Assembly: GCF_004340785.1 (NCBI RefSeq)
Contig: NZ_SLXS01000005.1
Coordinates: forward strand, 62,001-126,000
From: Tumebacillus sp. BK434
GTDB taxonomy: Bacteria > Bacillota > Bacilli > Tumebacillales > Tumebacillaceae
Length of the DNA stretch: 64,000 bases
Direction: 5' to 3'
Part shown: in pieces, positions 16,819 through 26,671 of the stretch
Layout of the letters: every line of letters starts with the position of its first letter
Position numbering within the stretch: position 1 is the first letter of the stretch
Program-made: the position numbers and the translations under genes
Notes under the pieces: generated by a model
Seen by the model: only the letters and a program-made list of their open reading frames with translations
Database searches by the model: none
What the model was told of the DNA's origin: nothing

Positions 16819-19482
16819 TTATTTAGCTTCGTACCAAGTGTCGCCGATGTTGATGTCCGCTTTGAGCGGCACGGAGAGCACAGTTACCTGCTCCATCTCA
16901 TGGCGCACCAAGTCGGTGAGCTGCTCGATCTCCTCCGGCGGGCACTCGAAGATCAGTTCGTCGTGCACTTGCAGGAGCATTCTGGCGCGCAGCTTTTGGT
17001 CTTTCATCGCTTCGTGGATGTTGACCATCGCTTTTTTGATGATGTCAGCAGCCGTGCCTTGGATCGGCGTGTTCATCGCCGTGCGCTCGGCGAAGCTGCG
17101 GATGTTGAAGTTCGATGCTTTGATATCGGGCAGATGGCGCTTGCGGCCAAGCAGCGTAGTAACATATTCGTCCCGGCGCGCCTGCTCCACAACTTCTTCC
17201 ATATACCGTTTCACGCCGGGGAACTTCGCAAAATAACTCTCAATAAACGCCCCCGCCTGCTTGCGCGGAATGTTCAAGTTTTGCGACAAGCCAAAATCGG
17301 AAATGCCATATACGATCCCGAAGTTGACCGCTTTTGCCGCTCGGCGCATGTTCGCATCCACCTCTTCCGGCGCCACTTCAAACACCTGCGTCGCCGTGCG
17401 GGTGTGGATGTCCTCGTCATGCACGAACGCGTCGATCATGCTCTCATCGCCCGAGATGTGCGCGAGAATCCGCAGTTCGATCTGCGAGTAGTCTGCTGCG
17501 AGGATCTTCCACTCCGGATCGGTCGGCACAAACACATGGCGCAGACGGCGCCCTTCTTCCGTGCGGATCGGGATGTTCTGCAGGTTCGGCTCGGTCGACG
17601 ACAGACGGCCCGTCGCCGTCAGCGCCTGGTTGAACTGCGTGTGCACGCGGAAGTTGTCCCCCGACTGGCGCGCCGCATTCAACAGCCCTTCCACATAGGT
17701 GGACTGCAGTTTGCCCAAATGGCGATAATCGAGGATCTTCTGCACGACCGGCGAGTGCTCAGCCAATTTTTCTAATACATCGGCCGATGTGGAATAACCG
17801 GTCTTGGTCTTCTTCGACGCCGGCAGTCCCAGCTTGTCAAACAAGACTTCGCCGAGCTGTTTCGGCGAGTTGAGGTTGAACTCCAGCCCGGACAACTCGT
17901 AGATTTCTGCCTGCAGCGCTTCGATGCGCGTTTTGAGGTTCTCGCCGATCTCTTTGAGCTCCTCTGTGTCGATGCGCACGCCGGATGCTTCCATGTCGGC
18001 CAGCACAAAGGAGAGCGGCAATTCGAGGTCGCGGTACAGCGGCATCAGGTCGCTCGTCTCCAACGCCACTTCCAGCAGCTCTTTCAAATGCGCATTGGCT
18101 GCCGCGACCGAACCGGCCAACATCGCCCGCTCCTCCATCGAGACCTCAACCTTTTTCTTCGCCGTGCCTTTCGGGAGTGGATCGACCTTCCAGCCGATGT
18201 GGCGCTCGATCACGTCAAACAGATCGGGCGTGCCGTCAGACGGCGACAGCAAATACGAACCGAGCAGCGTGCAGAACACGTTGCAGTCCAGTTCGATCAG
18301 TTGCGTCTTCAGCGCGGCGCTGACCGCCTTCACATCGTAATAGACCTTCGTCTTGCCCGCATCTTGGAGCAGCGCCACCACTTCATTTGGCAACATGCCA
18401 TCGAACGGCAGATACCAGGCGGCGTCTTTGGTCGCCATCGCCAGCCCGTGAATCTCACCGAGCTGATAGTTGCCTTCTACATCCAGATAGAGCCCCACTG
18501 TCTCCGGCAAGGTGTCGATGATCGCCCCCAGCTCGTCCGCACGGATGATCTGAGGGCTCACCACCGCATTTGCAGCTGCAGCCGGCTCTTCGGCCGCTTC
18601 CGACTCGGTGCCGCCTTGGGGCAGACGATCAAGCAGAGACTTAAATTCCAGCGCTTTGAAAATCTCGCGCACTTTCCCCGCATCATAAGATTCGAAACGA
18701 TAGGACTCAAAATCGATGTCGAGCGGAACTTCGCGGTTGATCGTCGCCAAACGTTTAGACAGAAGTGCCGATTCGGCATGTTCGCGCAGCTTCTCCTGCA
18801 GCTTCTTGCCCGGCGCTTCGTCCGCATGTTCGAGCACTTCTTCCACCGTCGGGAATTGCGCCAGCAGCTTCAGCGCAGTCTTCTCCCCAACGCCCGGGAT
18901 TCCCGGAATGTTATCTGACGTATCGCCCATCAGGCCTTTCAGGTCGATGATCTGCAGCGGGGTCAGCCCGTAGCGCTCCTGAATCTCTTTCTCGGTGTAT
19001 TTTTCTGTCTCCGAGATGCCTTTGCGGGTCAGCATCGTCGTCACGTGATCGGAAACGAGCTGCAGCAAGTCTTTGTCCCCGGTGACCACCAGCGACTCAA
19101 AGCCCTGCGTTTCTGCTGCTTGAGTGATCGTGCCGATGATGTCGTCCGCTTCGTGGCCCTCGACTTCGAGATAAGGAATGTCGAAGCTGTCCAAGATCGA
19201 GCGCACGATCGGGAACTGCTCGCGCAGCTCGCCCGGTGTCTTCTCGCGCGTCCCTTTGTATTCCGGATAGATCTCCTGACGCACGGTCGCCTTGCCTTTG
19301 TCAAAGGCCACCATCAAATGGGTCGGCTGCTCGTCCTGCAGCAGCCGCAAAAGCATCGTTGTAAAGCCGTATGCGGCGTTCGTATACTGCCCTTTGCTGT
19401 TCGACAGCGGCGGCAGTGCAAAAAAAGCCCGGTATGTAATGGAGTTCCCGTCAATGAGAACCAATTTCTTTTTATCGGTCAT
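16819..19482 (-). CDS. polA: DNA polymerase I
   Basis: An 887-aa protein: 5'-3' exonuclease domain (about 1-290, with HEADDIIGT and TGDKDLLQL), a degenerate 3'-5' exonuclease domain (about 310-480) and a family A polymerase domain (about 490-887, including LSSTEPNLQNIPIRTEEGR, DYSQIELRILAH and LQVHDELIFE). The proofreading site looks inactive: the first motif keeps an LDVE (333-336), but the second and third motifs lack their acidic residues, as in Bacillus Pol I. GAGGTGGAGAC precedes the ATG at 19482. An extended -10 (TGCTACAAT) sits 35 nt upstream. Confidence 0.95.
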   Translation of the reverse strand: MTDKKKLVLIDGNSITYRAFFALPPLSNSKGQYTNAAYGFTTMLLRLLQDEQPTHLMVAFDKGKATVRQEIYPEYKGTREKTPGELREQFPIVRSILDSFDIPYLEVEGHEADDIIGTITQAAETQGFESLVVTGDKDLLQLVSDHVTTMLTRKGISETEKYTEKEIQERYGLTPLQIIDLKGLMGDTSDNIPGIPGVGEKTALKLLAQFPTVEEVLEHADEAPGKKLQEKLREHAESALLSKRLATINREVPLDIDFESYRFESYDAGKVREIFKALEFKSLLDRLPQGGTESEAAEEPAAAANAVVSPQIIRADELGAIIDTLPETVGLYLDVEGNYQLGEIHGLAMATKDAAWYLPFDGMLPNEVVALLQDAGKTKVYYDVKAVSAALKTQLIELDCNVFCTLLGSYLLSPSDGTPDLFDVIERHIGWKVDPLPKGTAKKKVEVSMEERAMLAGSVAAANAHLKELLEVALETSDLMPLYRDLELPLSFVLADMEASGVRIDTEELKEIGENLKTRIEALQAEIYELSGLEFNLNSPKQLGEVLFDKLGLPASKKTKTGYSTSADVLEKLAEHSPVVQKILDYRHLGKLQSTYVEGLLNAARQSGDNFRVHTQFNQALTATGRLSSTEPNLQNIPIRTEEGRRLRHVFVPTDPEWKILAADYSQIELRILAHISGDESMIDAFVHDEDIHTRTATQVFEVAPEEVDANMRRAAKAVNFGIVYGISDFGLSQNLNIPRKQAGAFIESYFAKFPGVKRYMEEVVEQARRDEYVTTLLGRKRHLPDIKASNFNIRSFAERTAMNTPIQGTAADIIKKAMVNIHEAMKDQKLRARMLLQVHDELIFECPPEEIEQLTDLVRHEMEQVTVLSVPLKADINIGDTWYEAK

Positions 19483-19535
19483 GTCTCCACCTCTTCGCAA
19501 GGTATGTGCTTCGTTTATTGTAGCATAATGAAAAG

Positions 19536-19562
19536 TAAAAAAGCACACCCGAAGGTGTGCTT
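19536..19562 (-). terminator. Terminator of the opp operon
   Basis: A 9-bp stem (AAGCACACC with GGTGTGCTT), a 4-nt CGAA loop (TTCG on the transcript) and T6 on the minus strand, between oppF and the polA start. Confidence 0.9.
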
Positions 19563-19575
19563 CTTAGAACGGATC

Positions 19576-20574
19576 TTAGTTGTAGAGCAGGCAAGCCACG
19601 TGATGGCCCGGCTCAACTTCTTTGAGCTCCGGAGTGATCTGTGCGCATTCCGGCATTGCTTTCGGGCAACGGGTACGGAAGCGGCAACCGGACGGCGGGT
19701 TAACCGGGGACGGAACGTCGCCTTCCAGAATGATGCGCTCACGGGTACGCTCGATTTCCGGGTCCGGAATCGGAATTGCAGACAAGAGTGCTTCCGTATA
19801 CGGATGCAGCGGCTTGCGGTACAGTTCGGTCGATTCGGTAACCTCGACGAGTGCACCGAGGTACATAACGCCGATACGGTCGGAAATGTGCTTAACCATT
19901 GCCAAGTCGTGCGCGATGAAGAGGTAGGTCAGACCGCGCTCTTCCTGCAGGTTCTTCATCAGGTTGACAACCTGCGCCTGGATGGAAACGTCCAGTGCGG
20001 AGATCGGTTCGTCCGCGATGATGAACTGCGGCTCGATCGCCAGAGAGCGAGCGATACCGATACGCTGACGCTGACCGCCGGAGAACTCGTGCGGGAAGCG
20101 GGAAGCGTGCTCTTCGTTCAGACCAACGGTACGGAGCAGTTCATAGATGCGATCCAAGCGTTGACGGCCGGACATCAGTTTATGGATGTCGATGCCTTCG
20201 CCGATGATGTCACCGACGGTCATACGCGGATTGAGCGATGCGTACGGGTCTTGGAAGATCATCTGCATGTCGCGGTTGAATTGCTTCAAGTCGCGGCCTT
20301 GCACTTTATGAACGTCTTTGCCGTTGAACTTCACAGTACCGGCAGTAGCATCGTACAGACGGATGATCGTACGGCCGGTGGTGGACTTACCGCAGCCGGA
20401 CTCGCCAACCAGACCGAACGTTTCACCGCGTTTGATTGAGAAGGAGACGTTGTCAACCGCCTTCAGGATCGTGCCGCGGCCCAAGTCAAAGTGCTTGGAG
20501 AGGTTCGTCACCTCAAGAATGTTATCAGTACCCGTCTTCGACGAGTTTGCAACAGTCGACGTAGCATTAGCCAT
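19576..20574 (-). CDS. oppF: Oligopeptide ABC transporter ATPase OppF
   Basis: A 332-aa ABC ATPase. Walker [16 protein letters not shown], signature [16 protein letters not shown] and Walker [12 protein letters not shown] are intact, and a C-terminal oligopeptide/dipeptide extension ends with a Cys-containing segment ([15 protein letters not shown]) typical of OppD/OppF proteins. GGAGG lies 9 nt before the ATG. It overlaps the end of oppD by 8 nt. It powers peptide import together with OppD through the OppBC channel. A short Ser/Thr-rich N-terminal extension (about 18 aa) is slightly unusual. Confidence 0.92.
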   Translation of the reverse strand: MANATSTVANSSKTGTDNILEVTNLSKHFDLGRGTILKAVDNVSFSIKRGETFGLVGESGCGKSTTGRTIIRLYDATAGTVKFNGKDVHKVQGRDLKQFNRDMQMIFQDPYASLNPRMTVGDIIGEGIDIHKLMSGRQRLDRIYELLRTVGLNEEHASRFPHEFSGGQRQRIGIARSLAIEPQFIIADEPISALDVSIQAQVVNLMKNLQEERGLTYLFIAHDLAMVKHISDRIGVMYLGALVEVTESTELYRKPLHPYTEALLSAIPIPDPEIERTRERIILEGDVPSPVNPPSGCRFRTRCPKAMPECAQITPELKEVEPGHHVACLLYN

Positions 20575-21598
20575 TGTGGTTACCTCCCCCTACTTCTACT
20601 GGACGTTCAACTTTCGGAGCGTTCGGGTGGAGAAGCCAGCAAGCAGCTGCGTGGTTCTGGTCGATCTTGGTCATTTCCGGATCCTGCTCCATGCAGATCT
20701 CCATCGCGTACGGGCAGCGCGCAGCGAATGCGCAGCCTTTCGGCGGTGCGATCAGGTCCGGCGGGGTGCCGTCGATCGGGATGAGATCTTCATCTTTGGA
20801 GGAGTCCAGACGCGGAACGGAACGCAGGAGACCCCAGGTGTACGGATGTTGCGGGTTGTAGAAGACTTCGTCGATCGTGCCGTTTTCTACAACTTTGCCC
20901 GCGTACATGACGACAACCTTTTGTGCAACGTCAGCAACAACGCCCAAGTCGTGGGTGATGATGATGATCGAAGCGCCGGTCTTCTCTTGCAGGTCGCGCA
21001 TCAGGTCGAGGATCTGCGCCTGGATCGTCACGTCGAGCGCGGTGGTCGGCTCGTCGGCGATCAAGAGCTTCGGATTACAAGCAAGCGCGATTGCGATCAT
21101 AACACGCTGACGCATACCGCCGGAGAATTGGTGCGGGTATTGCTCTACGCGAGCTTCCGGGTTCGGAATGCCTACGAGGCGCAGCATTTCGATCGCACGC
21201 TCACGAGCTGCTTGACGGGACAGGCCTTGATGCTTGATCAGGCCTTCCGCGATCTGAGCTCCCACCTTCATGGTCGGGTTGAGAGAAGTCATCGGGTCCT
21301 GGAAGATCATGCCCATCTCGGAACCGCGAACGTTTTCCATTTCTTTATCGGTCAGCTTTACGATGTCGGTCTTGCCGTCGAACACGATCTGCGAACCTGC
21401 TTTGATCTCACCCGGCGGGGTTTGAATGAGGCGCATGATCGCTTGGGAGGTCACGGATTTACCGCAACCGGACTCGCCAACGATCGCAAGGCATTCGCCT
21501 TTTTTCAGATTGAAGGTAACGCCGCGTACGGCTTGAACTTCACCGGCATAGGTGTGGAACGATACCTTCAAGTCTTTGACTTCTAAGATGTTGTTCAT
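20567..21598 (-). CDS. oppD: Oligopeptide ABC transporter ATPase OppD
   Basis: A 343-aa ABC ATPase with Walker [16 protein letters not shown], signature [17 protein letters not shown] and Walker [13 protein letters not shown], and the OppD-type C-terminal [20 protein letters not shown]. The second ATG (21598) is preferred: AGGAGG is 9 nt upstream, whereas the first ATG at 21604 is only 3 nt from it. Third gene of the oppB-oppC-oppD-oppF operon. Confidence 0.92.
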   Translation of the reverse strand: MNNILEVKDLKVSFHTYAGEVQAVRGVTFNLKKGECLAIVGESGCGKSVTSQAIMRLIQTPPGEIKAGSQIVFDGKTDIVKLTDKEMENVRGSEMGMIFQDPMTSLNPTMKVGAQIAEGLIKHQGLSRQAARERAIEMLRLVGIPNPEARVEQYPHQFSGGMRQRVMIAIALACNPKLLIADEPTTALDVTIQAQILDLMRDLQEKTGASIIIITHDLGVVADVAQKVVVMYAGKVVENGTIDEVFYNPQHPYTWGLLRSVPRLDSSKDEDLIPIDGTPPDLIAPPKGCAFAARCPYAMEICMEQDPEMTKIDQNHAAACWLLHPNAPKVERPVEVGGGNHNG

Positions 21599-21612
21599 GG
21601 GCATTACCCTCC

Positions 21613-22527
21613 TTATTTACGAAGTCTCGGGTCGAGTGCGTCACGCAGACCGTCGCCCAACAGGTTGAAGGACAGCATGATGCAAGCGAATACGACCGAC
21701 GGGCAGATCAGGCGGAACGGGAAGTTACGCATCGATTGCACGCCGTCGTTTACCAGAGAACCGAGGGATGCGAGCGGAACCTTGATACCCAGACCGATAA
21801 AGGACAGGAATGCTTCCGCGAAGATCGCGCCCGGAACGGTAAACGTGATTTGTACGATAATGATCCCCAGTGCGTTCGGGATCAGGTGGCGCAGGATGAT
21901 ACGCCACGGGCTTGCGCCCAGGGTGCGGGCTGCGAGCACGTACTCTTGCTCTTTCAAGGACAGGATCTGACCGCGAACGAGACGCGCCATACCGACCCAG
22001 CCGACTGAAGCCATCGCTAGGATGATGGTGAAGATACCCGGACCCATGACCATGATCAGCAAGATGATCAGGATGAGGTACGGAATACCGTAAACGATCT
22101 CAACGAAACGCTGCATGATATCATCGATTCGGCCGCCAAAGTAAGCGGAGATACCGCCATACAGGACACCGATGACAAAGTCAAGGAATGCAGCGACAAT
22201 ACCGATAAACAGCGAGATACGAACGCCCCACCAAACGCGAACCCATTGGTCACGGCCGAAGTCGTCGGTACCGAACCAGTGGTCAGCGGTCGGAGCTTGG
22301 TTACGAACTTGCAGGTCTTGCGTCTGGTAGTCGTACGGGCGGATTTCCGGACCGGAGATCGCCAGTACCGCCAGCATGACAAGGAGAATCAAGCCGAGCA
22401 TTGCTGCTTTGTTTTTCTTCAGGCGGCGCCACGCGTCAGCCCAGTAGGAAACGGAAGGGCGAACGACGCGCTCTGCATCGGATTGCTTTTGCGCCAGTTT
22501 AAACTTATCTTGAGTAACAGGTTGCAT
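21613..22527 (-). CDS. oppC: Oligopeptide ABC transporter permease OppC
   Basis: A 304-aa permease with an N-terminal OppC leader domain, a membrane helix (AAMLGLILLVMLAVLAISG) and five further helices. The EAA loop (VRGQILSLKEQEYVLAARTLGASPWRI) contacts the ATPases. AAAGGTGG precedes the ATG, 3 nt after the oppB stop. It forms the peptide channel with OppB. Confidence 0.92.
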   Translation of the reverse strand: MQPVTQDKFKLAQKQSDAERVVRPSVSYWADAWRRLKKNKAAMLGLILLVMLAVLAISGPEIRPYDYQTQDLQVRNQAPTADHWFGTDDFGRDQWVRVWWGVRISLFIGIVAAFLDFVIGVLYGGISAYFGGRIDDIMQRFVEIVYGIPYLILIILLIMVMGPGIFTIILAMASVGWVGMARLVRGQILSLKEQEYVLAARTLGASPWRIILRHLIPNALGIIIVQITFTVPGAIFAEAFLSFIGLGIKVPLASLGSLVNDGVQSMRNFPFRLICPSVVFACIMLSFNLLGDGLRDALDPRLRK

Positions 22528-22530
22528 CGC

Positions 22531-23460
22531 TTACTTCCCACCTTTCGCCAGACGGATACGCGGGTCGACAACCCCGTACAGGATATCTGTCACGATGATC
22601 GCAAGGATGAGCAGACCAGAGTAGAAAATCGTCATCCCCATGATCATTGTGTAGTCATTCGTCGTGATAGAGTTAACGAAGTGCTTACCCATGCCCGGAA
22701 CTGCGAAGATCTGTTCAACGACGAGGGTACCGGTCATGATGTTGACGGTGAGCGGGCCCAAGATCGTGATGATCGGCAGAATCGCGTTTCGAACGGTGTG
22801 TTTTACAACGATCGAGATGCGGGAAAGACCTTTGGAACGAGCGGTCTTAATGTAGTCTTGGTTGACTACGTCCAGCATGGAAGTACGCATCATACGTGCC
22901 ATGGTAGCCAGTGTACCAAACGCCAGGGTGATGGTCGGAAGGATTACGTATTCCGGACCTTTCCACAGCGCCGGCGGCAGCCAGCCAAGTTGAACCCCGA
23001 TGTAGTACGAAAGCAACGGCCCGATTACGAACGCCGGAACGGATACGCCGACGATTGCGGTGAGCATTGCAAAGTAGTCGAGGCCTTTGTTGTGGTTCAG
23101 CGCTGCGACGATACCAAGGGTCAGACCGATGACAACGGCAACAACGATCGAGTAGAGACCAAGTTCAGCAGACGTCGGGAACGTCTGGCCGATGATGTCA
23201 TTAACAGAACGCGTTGGATAGAAGAAGGATACGCCAAGGTCACCAGTGACGATGTTCGTAAGGTAGCGACCGTATTGCACCCAGATCGGGTCATCAAGAC
23301 CGTAGTGTTGCATCAGGATAGCTTTTGTGGCGTCATTCAAACGCTCAGACGCGGCGAACGGGTCGCCCGGAAGGTTATGCATGAGGATAAAGGTCAAGGA
23401 AACGATTACCCAAAGAGTGATCAAACCGTATACTACACGACGGAGGATAAAACGAAGCAC
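22531..23460 (-). CDS. oppB: Oligopeptide ABC transporter permease OppB
   Basis: A 309-aa permease opening MLRFILRRVVYGLITLWVIV, with LPGDPF after the first helix and the EAA-type loop RTSMLDVVNQDYIKTARSKG. The GTG at 23460 has GGGAGG 7 nt upstream and replaces the earlier TTG at 23475. First gene of the operon. No oppA (peptide-binding lipoprotein) gene is present on either side, so the binding protein must be encoded elsewhere. Confidence 0.9.
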   Translation of the reverse strand: MLRFILRRVVYGLITLWVIVSLTFILMHNLPGDPFAASERLNDATKAILMQHYGLDDPIWVQYGRYLTNIVTGDLGVSFFYPTRSVNDIIGQTFPTSAELGLYSIVVAVVIGLTLGIVAALNHNKGLDYFAMLTAIVGVSVPAFVIGPLLSYYIGVQLGWLPPALWKGPEYVILPTITLAFGTLATMARMMRTSMLDVVNQDYIKTARSKGLSRISIVVKHTVRNAILPIITILGPLTVNIMTGTLVVEQIFAVPGMGKHFVNSITTNDYTMIMGMTIFYSGLLILAIIVTDILYGVVDPRIRLAKGGK

Positions 23461-24151
23461 AACCACACCTCCCAAAGAATTTTTTTTGTTATTTGTGGTT
23501 TTGGTTGAGATACAGCTTTTAGTCTACTTGCATCTCTGTCTTTTCGCTAGTGGCTTTTTGCTGGCAATTGCGAGCCGAGGCACCCCCAGTGCCGCGGTCT
23601 CAGCTTTCCGAGAACCTTGTTACTTTCTCCCAGTCCATTCATAGAAGCTGTTTCATGGAAGCGGTTTCGCACATGCTGCATTCAGCATCCAGATCCGGGA
23701 CTCACTCACTCCTCTTCCCCGTTCCCCCCCTTTTCCTAAAATCTCATGTAAGTGTTTCGTAATATTATGGTAAGGCTCCAGCCTAATACCCGATAGAAAG
23801 AATAAAGAGTTTTAAAAGACAGATTATTCATAAAAAATTATAGTCTAATCTGCCTTTCTCGTCCACTAGTAAAATTACGAGTGCTACGAGCCAATTATGC
23901 GATCATTTTACGGCTCATTTGCAAATAAGTTCTAGATTCTGAATCTTTGGTCCAAATCTACGAATCAGCCACAAGTTATACAATATCATAAAGATCTTAC
24001 ACATGCGAGTCATTTGTGGCTAAAATTCGTCAGGATTCTAGAATATTTCTTGATAGATTCGACATTTTTCTACAGGATTCAATCGTTTTTAGGTGTTGGA
24101 TAAGGCTCACGCTAAGATTTTGGCTTAATTTCATTGTACTACAGACACGAA
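23461..24151. other. Long leader and AT-rich region upstream of oppB
   Basis: No protein gene supported. Minus-strand reading finds a -10 (TATAAT) at 23837-23842, then about 370 nt of untranslated leader with a GC-rich structured part around 23570-23750. The leader includes the T-box-like string TGAGACCGCGG (about 23593-23603) inside a possible stem (GAGACCG/CGGCTC). Upstream of the promoter, 23860-24150 is markedly AT-rich with many GATTC/GAATC words and a separated GCCACAA/TTGTGGC inverted repeat. The leader could be a riboswitch or T-box variant, but no family was identified with confidence. Confidence 0.45.
23837..23865 (-). promoter_or_regulatory. Promoter of opp operon
   Basis: -35 TGGACG, a 17-nt spacer and a perfect -10 TATAAT on the minus strand, giving an unusually long leader of about 370 nt before oppB. 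Confidence 0.55.
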
Positions 24152-24189
24152 AAAAATTCCCCAGAATTTTCTAATTCCGGGGAATTTTT
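24152..24189. terminator. Bidirectional terminator after mdh
   Basis: AAAAATTCCCC pairs with GGGGAATTTTT, with an inner GAATT/AATTC stem. T-rich tracts flank it on both strands. It ends the icd-mdh transcript. Confidence 0.85.
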
Positions 24190-24228
24190 GGCGAATTGTA
24201 ATCTACCTGTAATCCTTTTGTTACGAAA

Positions 24229-25173
24229 CTATCTTCCTTCGACGACTGCAATCACTTTGCGAACCGAGTCGGCCGACTTGTCGAGCGCGTTCTTTTCGTC
24301 TGCCGTCAGTTCCAGTTCGAAGACTTTCTCGATACCGTTCTTGCCGAGCAGGGTCGGAACGCCCATGAACAGGCCCTCATAGCCGTATTCGCCTTCGAGC
24401 AGTGCGATCGACGGCAGGATGCGCTTCTTGTCCTTGAGGATCGCTTCGGTCATCTGTGCGAGCGATGCTGCCGGTGCATAGTAGGCAGAGCCGTTGCCGA
24501 GCAGCTGCACGATCTCGCCGCCGCCTACGCGGGCGCGCTGCACGATCTCTTCCAGACGGTCTGCCGGGATCAGCTTCTCCAGCGGAATGCCGCCTGCGTA
24601 GGAATAACGGACGAGCGGTACCATGTCATCGCCATGGCCGCCCAGCACGAAGCCTTGGATGTCTTCGACAGACACGCCGAGCTCCATCGCAATAAAGGAA
24701 CGGAAACGGGCGGTGTCGAGGACGCCAGATTGGCCGATGACGCGGCTTTTCGGAAAGCCGGACGTCTTGTAGGCCACATAGGTCATCGCGTCTACCGGGT
24801 TGGACAGGATGATCAGGATCGAGTTCGGAGAGTATTTTACCACTTGTTCGGTAACGGATTTCACAATGCCCGCGTTGGTCGCCACAAGGTCATCGCGGCT
24901 CATGCCCGGCTTGCGGGCAATGCCTGCGGTGATGATCACAACATCAGAATCTGCGGTGTCTTCGTAGTTCGAAGTGCCGGTGATGTTGGTGTCGACACCT
25001 AAGACCGGAGTTGCCTCAAACATGTCTAGCGCCTTGCCTTTGGTCGGGTTCTCCAACTGCGGGATGTCGAGCAGAACGATATCACCCAGTTCTTTTTGTG
25101 CCAGGAACAGTGCGGTGGTCGCGCCGGTAAAGCCTGCGCCGACGATGGTGATCTTGTTACGCTTCATGGTCAT
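24229..25173 (-). CDS. mdh: Malate dehydrogenase
   Basis: A 314-aa LDH/MDH-fold enzyme oxidising malate to oxaloacetate with NAD. It has the Rossmann motif [14 protein letters not shown] with the acidic DIPQLE after the second strand, [16 protein letters not shown] (the GxxRKPGMxRxDL substrate loop of malate dehydrogenases) and the catalytic His in [10 protein letters not shown]. Several ATGs lie close together; 25173 gives the best spacing (8 nt) to GGAGG. It follows icd by 47 nt, and both end at the shared terminator. Confidence 0.93.
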   Translation of the reverse strand: MTMKRNKITIVGAGFTGATTALFLAQKELGDIVLLDIPQLENPTKGKALDMFEATPVLGVDTNITGTSNYEDTADSDVVIITAGIARKPGMSRDDLVATNAGIVKSVTEQVVKYSPNSILIILSNPVDAMTYVAYKTSGFPKSRVIGQSGVLDTARFRSFIAMELGVSVEDIQGFVLGGHGDDMVPLVRYSYAGGIPLEKLIPADRLEEIVQRARVGGGEIVQLLGNGSAYYAPAASLAQMTEAILKDKKRILPSIALLEGEYGYEGLFMGVPTLLGKNGIEKVFELELTADEKNALDKSADSVRKVIAVVEGR

Positions 25174-25220
25174 CATGATCTCCTCCACTCACAGATAGTC
25201 AAATCCGGTGTGAAACGAAC

Positions 25221-26510
25221 TTACAGGTTCTTGATCAGCGCGTCCGCAAATTCGGAGCACTTCACTTCGTTTGCGCCTTCCATCAGACGTGCGAAGTCAT
25301 AGGTGACGGTCTTCTGATCGATCGCTTTTTCCAGCGCGGAGACGATCATGTCAGCCGCTTCCTGCCAGCCGAGGAATTCGAGCATCATCACGCCGGAGAG
25401 GATGACAGAACCCGGGTTAACCTTGTCGAGACCTGCATACTTCGGTGCGGTGCCGTGCGTTGCTTCAAACACAGCATGGCCGGTAACGTAGTTAATGTTT
25501 GCACCCGGAGCGATGCCGATACCGCCAACTTGCGCAGCCAGCGCGTCGGAGATGTAGTCGCCGTTCAGGTTGAGCGTCGCGATGACATCGTACTCCGCCG
25601 GACGGGTGAGGATCTGTTGCAGGAATGCGTCGGCGATCACGTCTTTCACGATGATCTTGCCGGCAGCTTCAGCAGCAGATTGCGCCTTGTTCGCAGCTTC
25701 GGTGCCTTCTGCGTCCTTGATGCGGTCGTACTGCGCCCAGGTGAACACTTTATCAGCATATTCACGTTCAGCAACTTCATAGCCCCAGTTTTTGAACGCG
25801 CCTTCGGTGAACTTCATGATGTTGCCTTTATGCACGAGGGTCAGCGACTTGCGGTTCTGCTGGATCGTGTAGTCAAGCGCAGCGCGCACGAGGCGCTCGG
25901 TGCCCTCTTTGGAGACCGGCTTGATGCCGATGCCGGAAGTTTCCGGGAAGCGGATCTTCTTCGCGCCCATCTCTTCGCGCAGGAACTTGATCACTTTTTT
26001 CACTTCTTCAGTGCCTTCTGCATACTCGATGCCGGCATAGATGTCTTCGGAGTTCTCACGGAAGATGACCATGTCGACGTGCTCCGGGTGTTTGACCGGG
26101 GACGGAACGCCGTTGAAATAGCGGACCGGGCGCACGCATGCGAACAGGTCGAGCTCTTGGCGCAGCGCAACGTTCAGGGAACGGATGCCGCCGCCGACCG
26201 GAGTGGTCAGCGGGCCTTTGATGCCGACGAGAAACTCACGGAATGCGGTCAGGGTGTCGTTCGGGAGCCATTCGCCAGTTTCGTTGAAAGCCTTTTCACC
26301 TGCGAGCACTTCGAACCATTCCAGCTTCTTCTCACCGTTGTACGCTTTCTCAACTGCTGCATCGAACACGCGAACAGATGCGTTCCAGATGTCCGGACCG
26401 GTGCCGTCCCCTTCGATAAACGGAACGATCGGGTTGTTCGGAACGTTCAGCTTGCCATTCTCGATGGTGATCTTTTGACCTTTTGTCGGAGCCGTGTACT
26501 TTTCAAACAT
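25221..26510 (-). CDS. icd: Isocitrate dehydrogenase (NADP)
   Basis: A 429-aa NADP-dependent isocitrate dehydrogenase of the Bacillus/E. coli type, giving 2-oxoglutarate and CO2. It has [16 protein letters not shown] at the N-terminus and the substrate loop [22 protein letters not shown], whose Ser is the phosphorylation site in enteric homologues. [15 protein letters not shown] and the cofactor region [11 protein letters not shown] follow. AGGAGG precedes the ATG. Its leader carries a palindrome (listed). First gene of icd-mdh. Confidence 0.95.
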   Translation of the reverse strand: MFEKYTAPTKGQKITIENGKLNVPNNPIVPFIEGDGTGPDIWNASVRVFDAAVEKAYNGEKKLEWFEVLAGEKAFNETGEWLPNDTLTAFREFLVGIKGPLTTPVGGGIRSLNVALRQELDLFACVRPVRYFNGVPSPVKHPEHVDMVIFRENSEDIYAGIEYAEGTEEVKKVIKFLREEMGAKKIRFPETSGIGIKPVSKEGTERLVRAALDYTIQQNRKSLTLVHKGNIMKFTEGAFKNWGYEVAEREYADKVFTWAQYDRIKDAEGTEAANKAQSAAEAAGKIIVKDVIADAFLQQILTRPAEYDVIATLNLNGDYISDALAAQVGGIGIAPGANINYVTGHAVFEATHGTAPKYAGLDKVNPGSVILSGVMMLEFLGWQEAADMIVSALEKAIDQKTVTYDFARLMEGANEVKCSEFADALIKNL

Positions 26511-26546
26511 GATTTCGACCTCCTGGTTATGTATAGATATAGGATT

Positions 26547-26575
26547 GGGTAAGGCGACGCTTTGTCACCTTACCC
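26547..26575. repeat. Inverted repeat in the icd leader
   Basis: GGGTAAGG and CCTTACCC, perfectly complementary, separated by 13 nt that pair further (GAC/GTC). It lies between the icd promoter and ribosome-binding site with no T run, so it is a leader hairpin or operator and not a terminator. Confidence 0.6.
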
Positions 26576-26612
26576 GCTGTTGAACATGTGAGTGAAATAT
26601 CCAAGCATGTAA

Positions 26613-26642
26613 ATCATACCATATCATTCAGGACCTGAACAA
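26613..26642 (-). promoter_or_regulatory. Promoter of icd-mdh
   Basis: -35 TTGTTC, an 18-nt spacer and an extended -10 (TGGTATGAT) on the minus strand, about 100 nt before the icd ATG. Confidence 0.6.
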
Positions 26643-26671
26643 GGGTATCTTTCGTACTCCGAACCGTCGTT

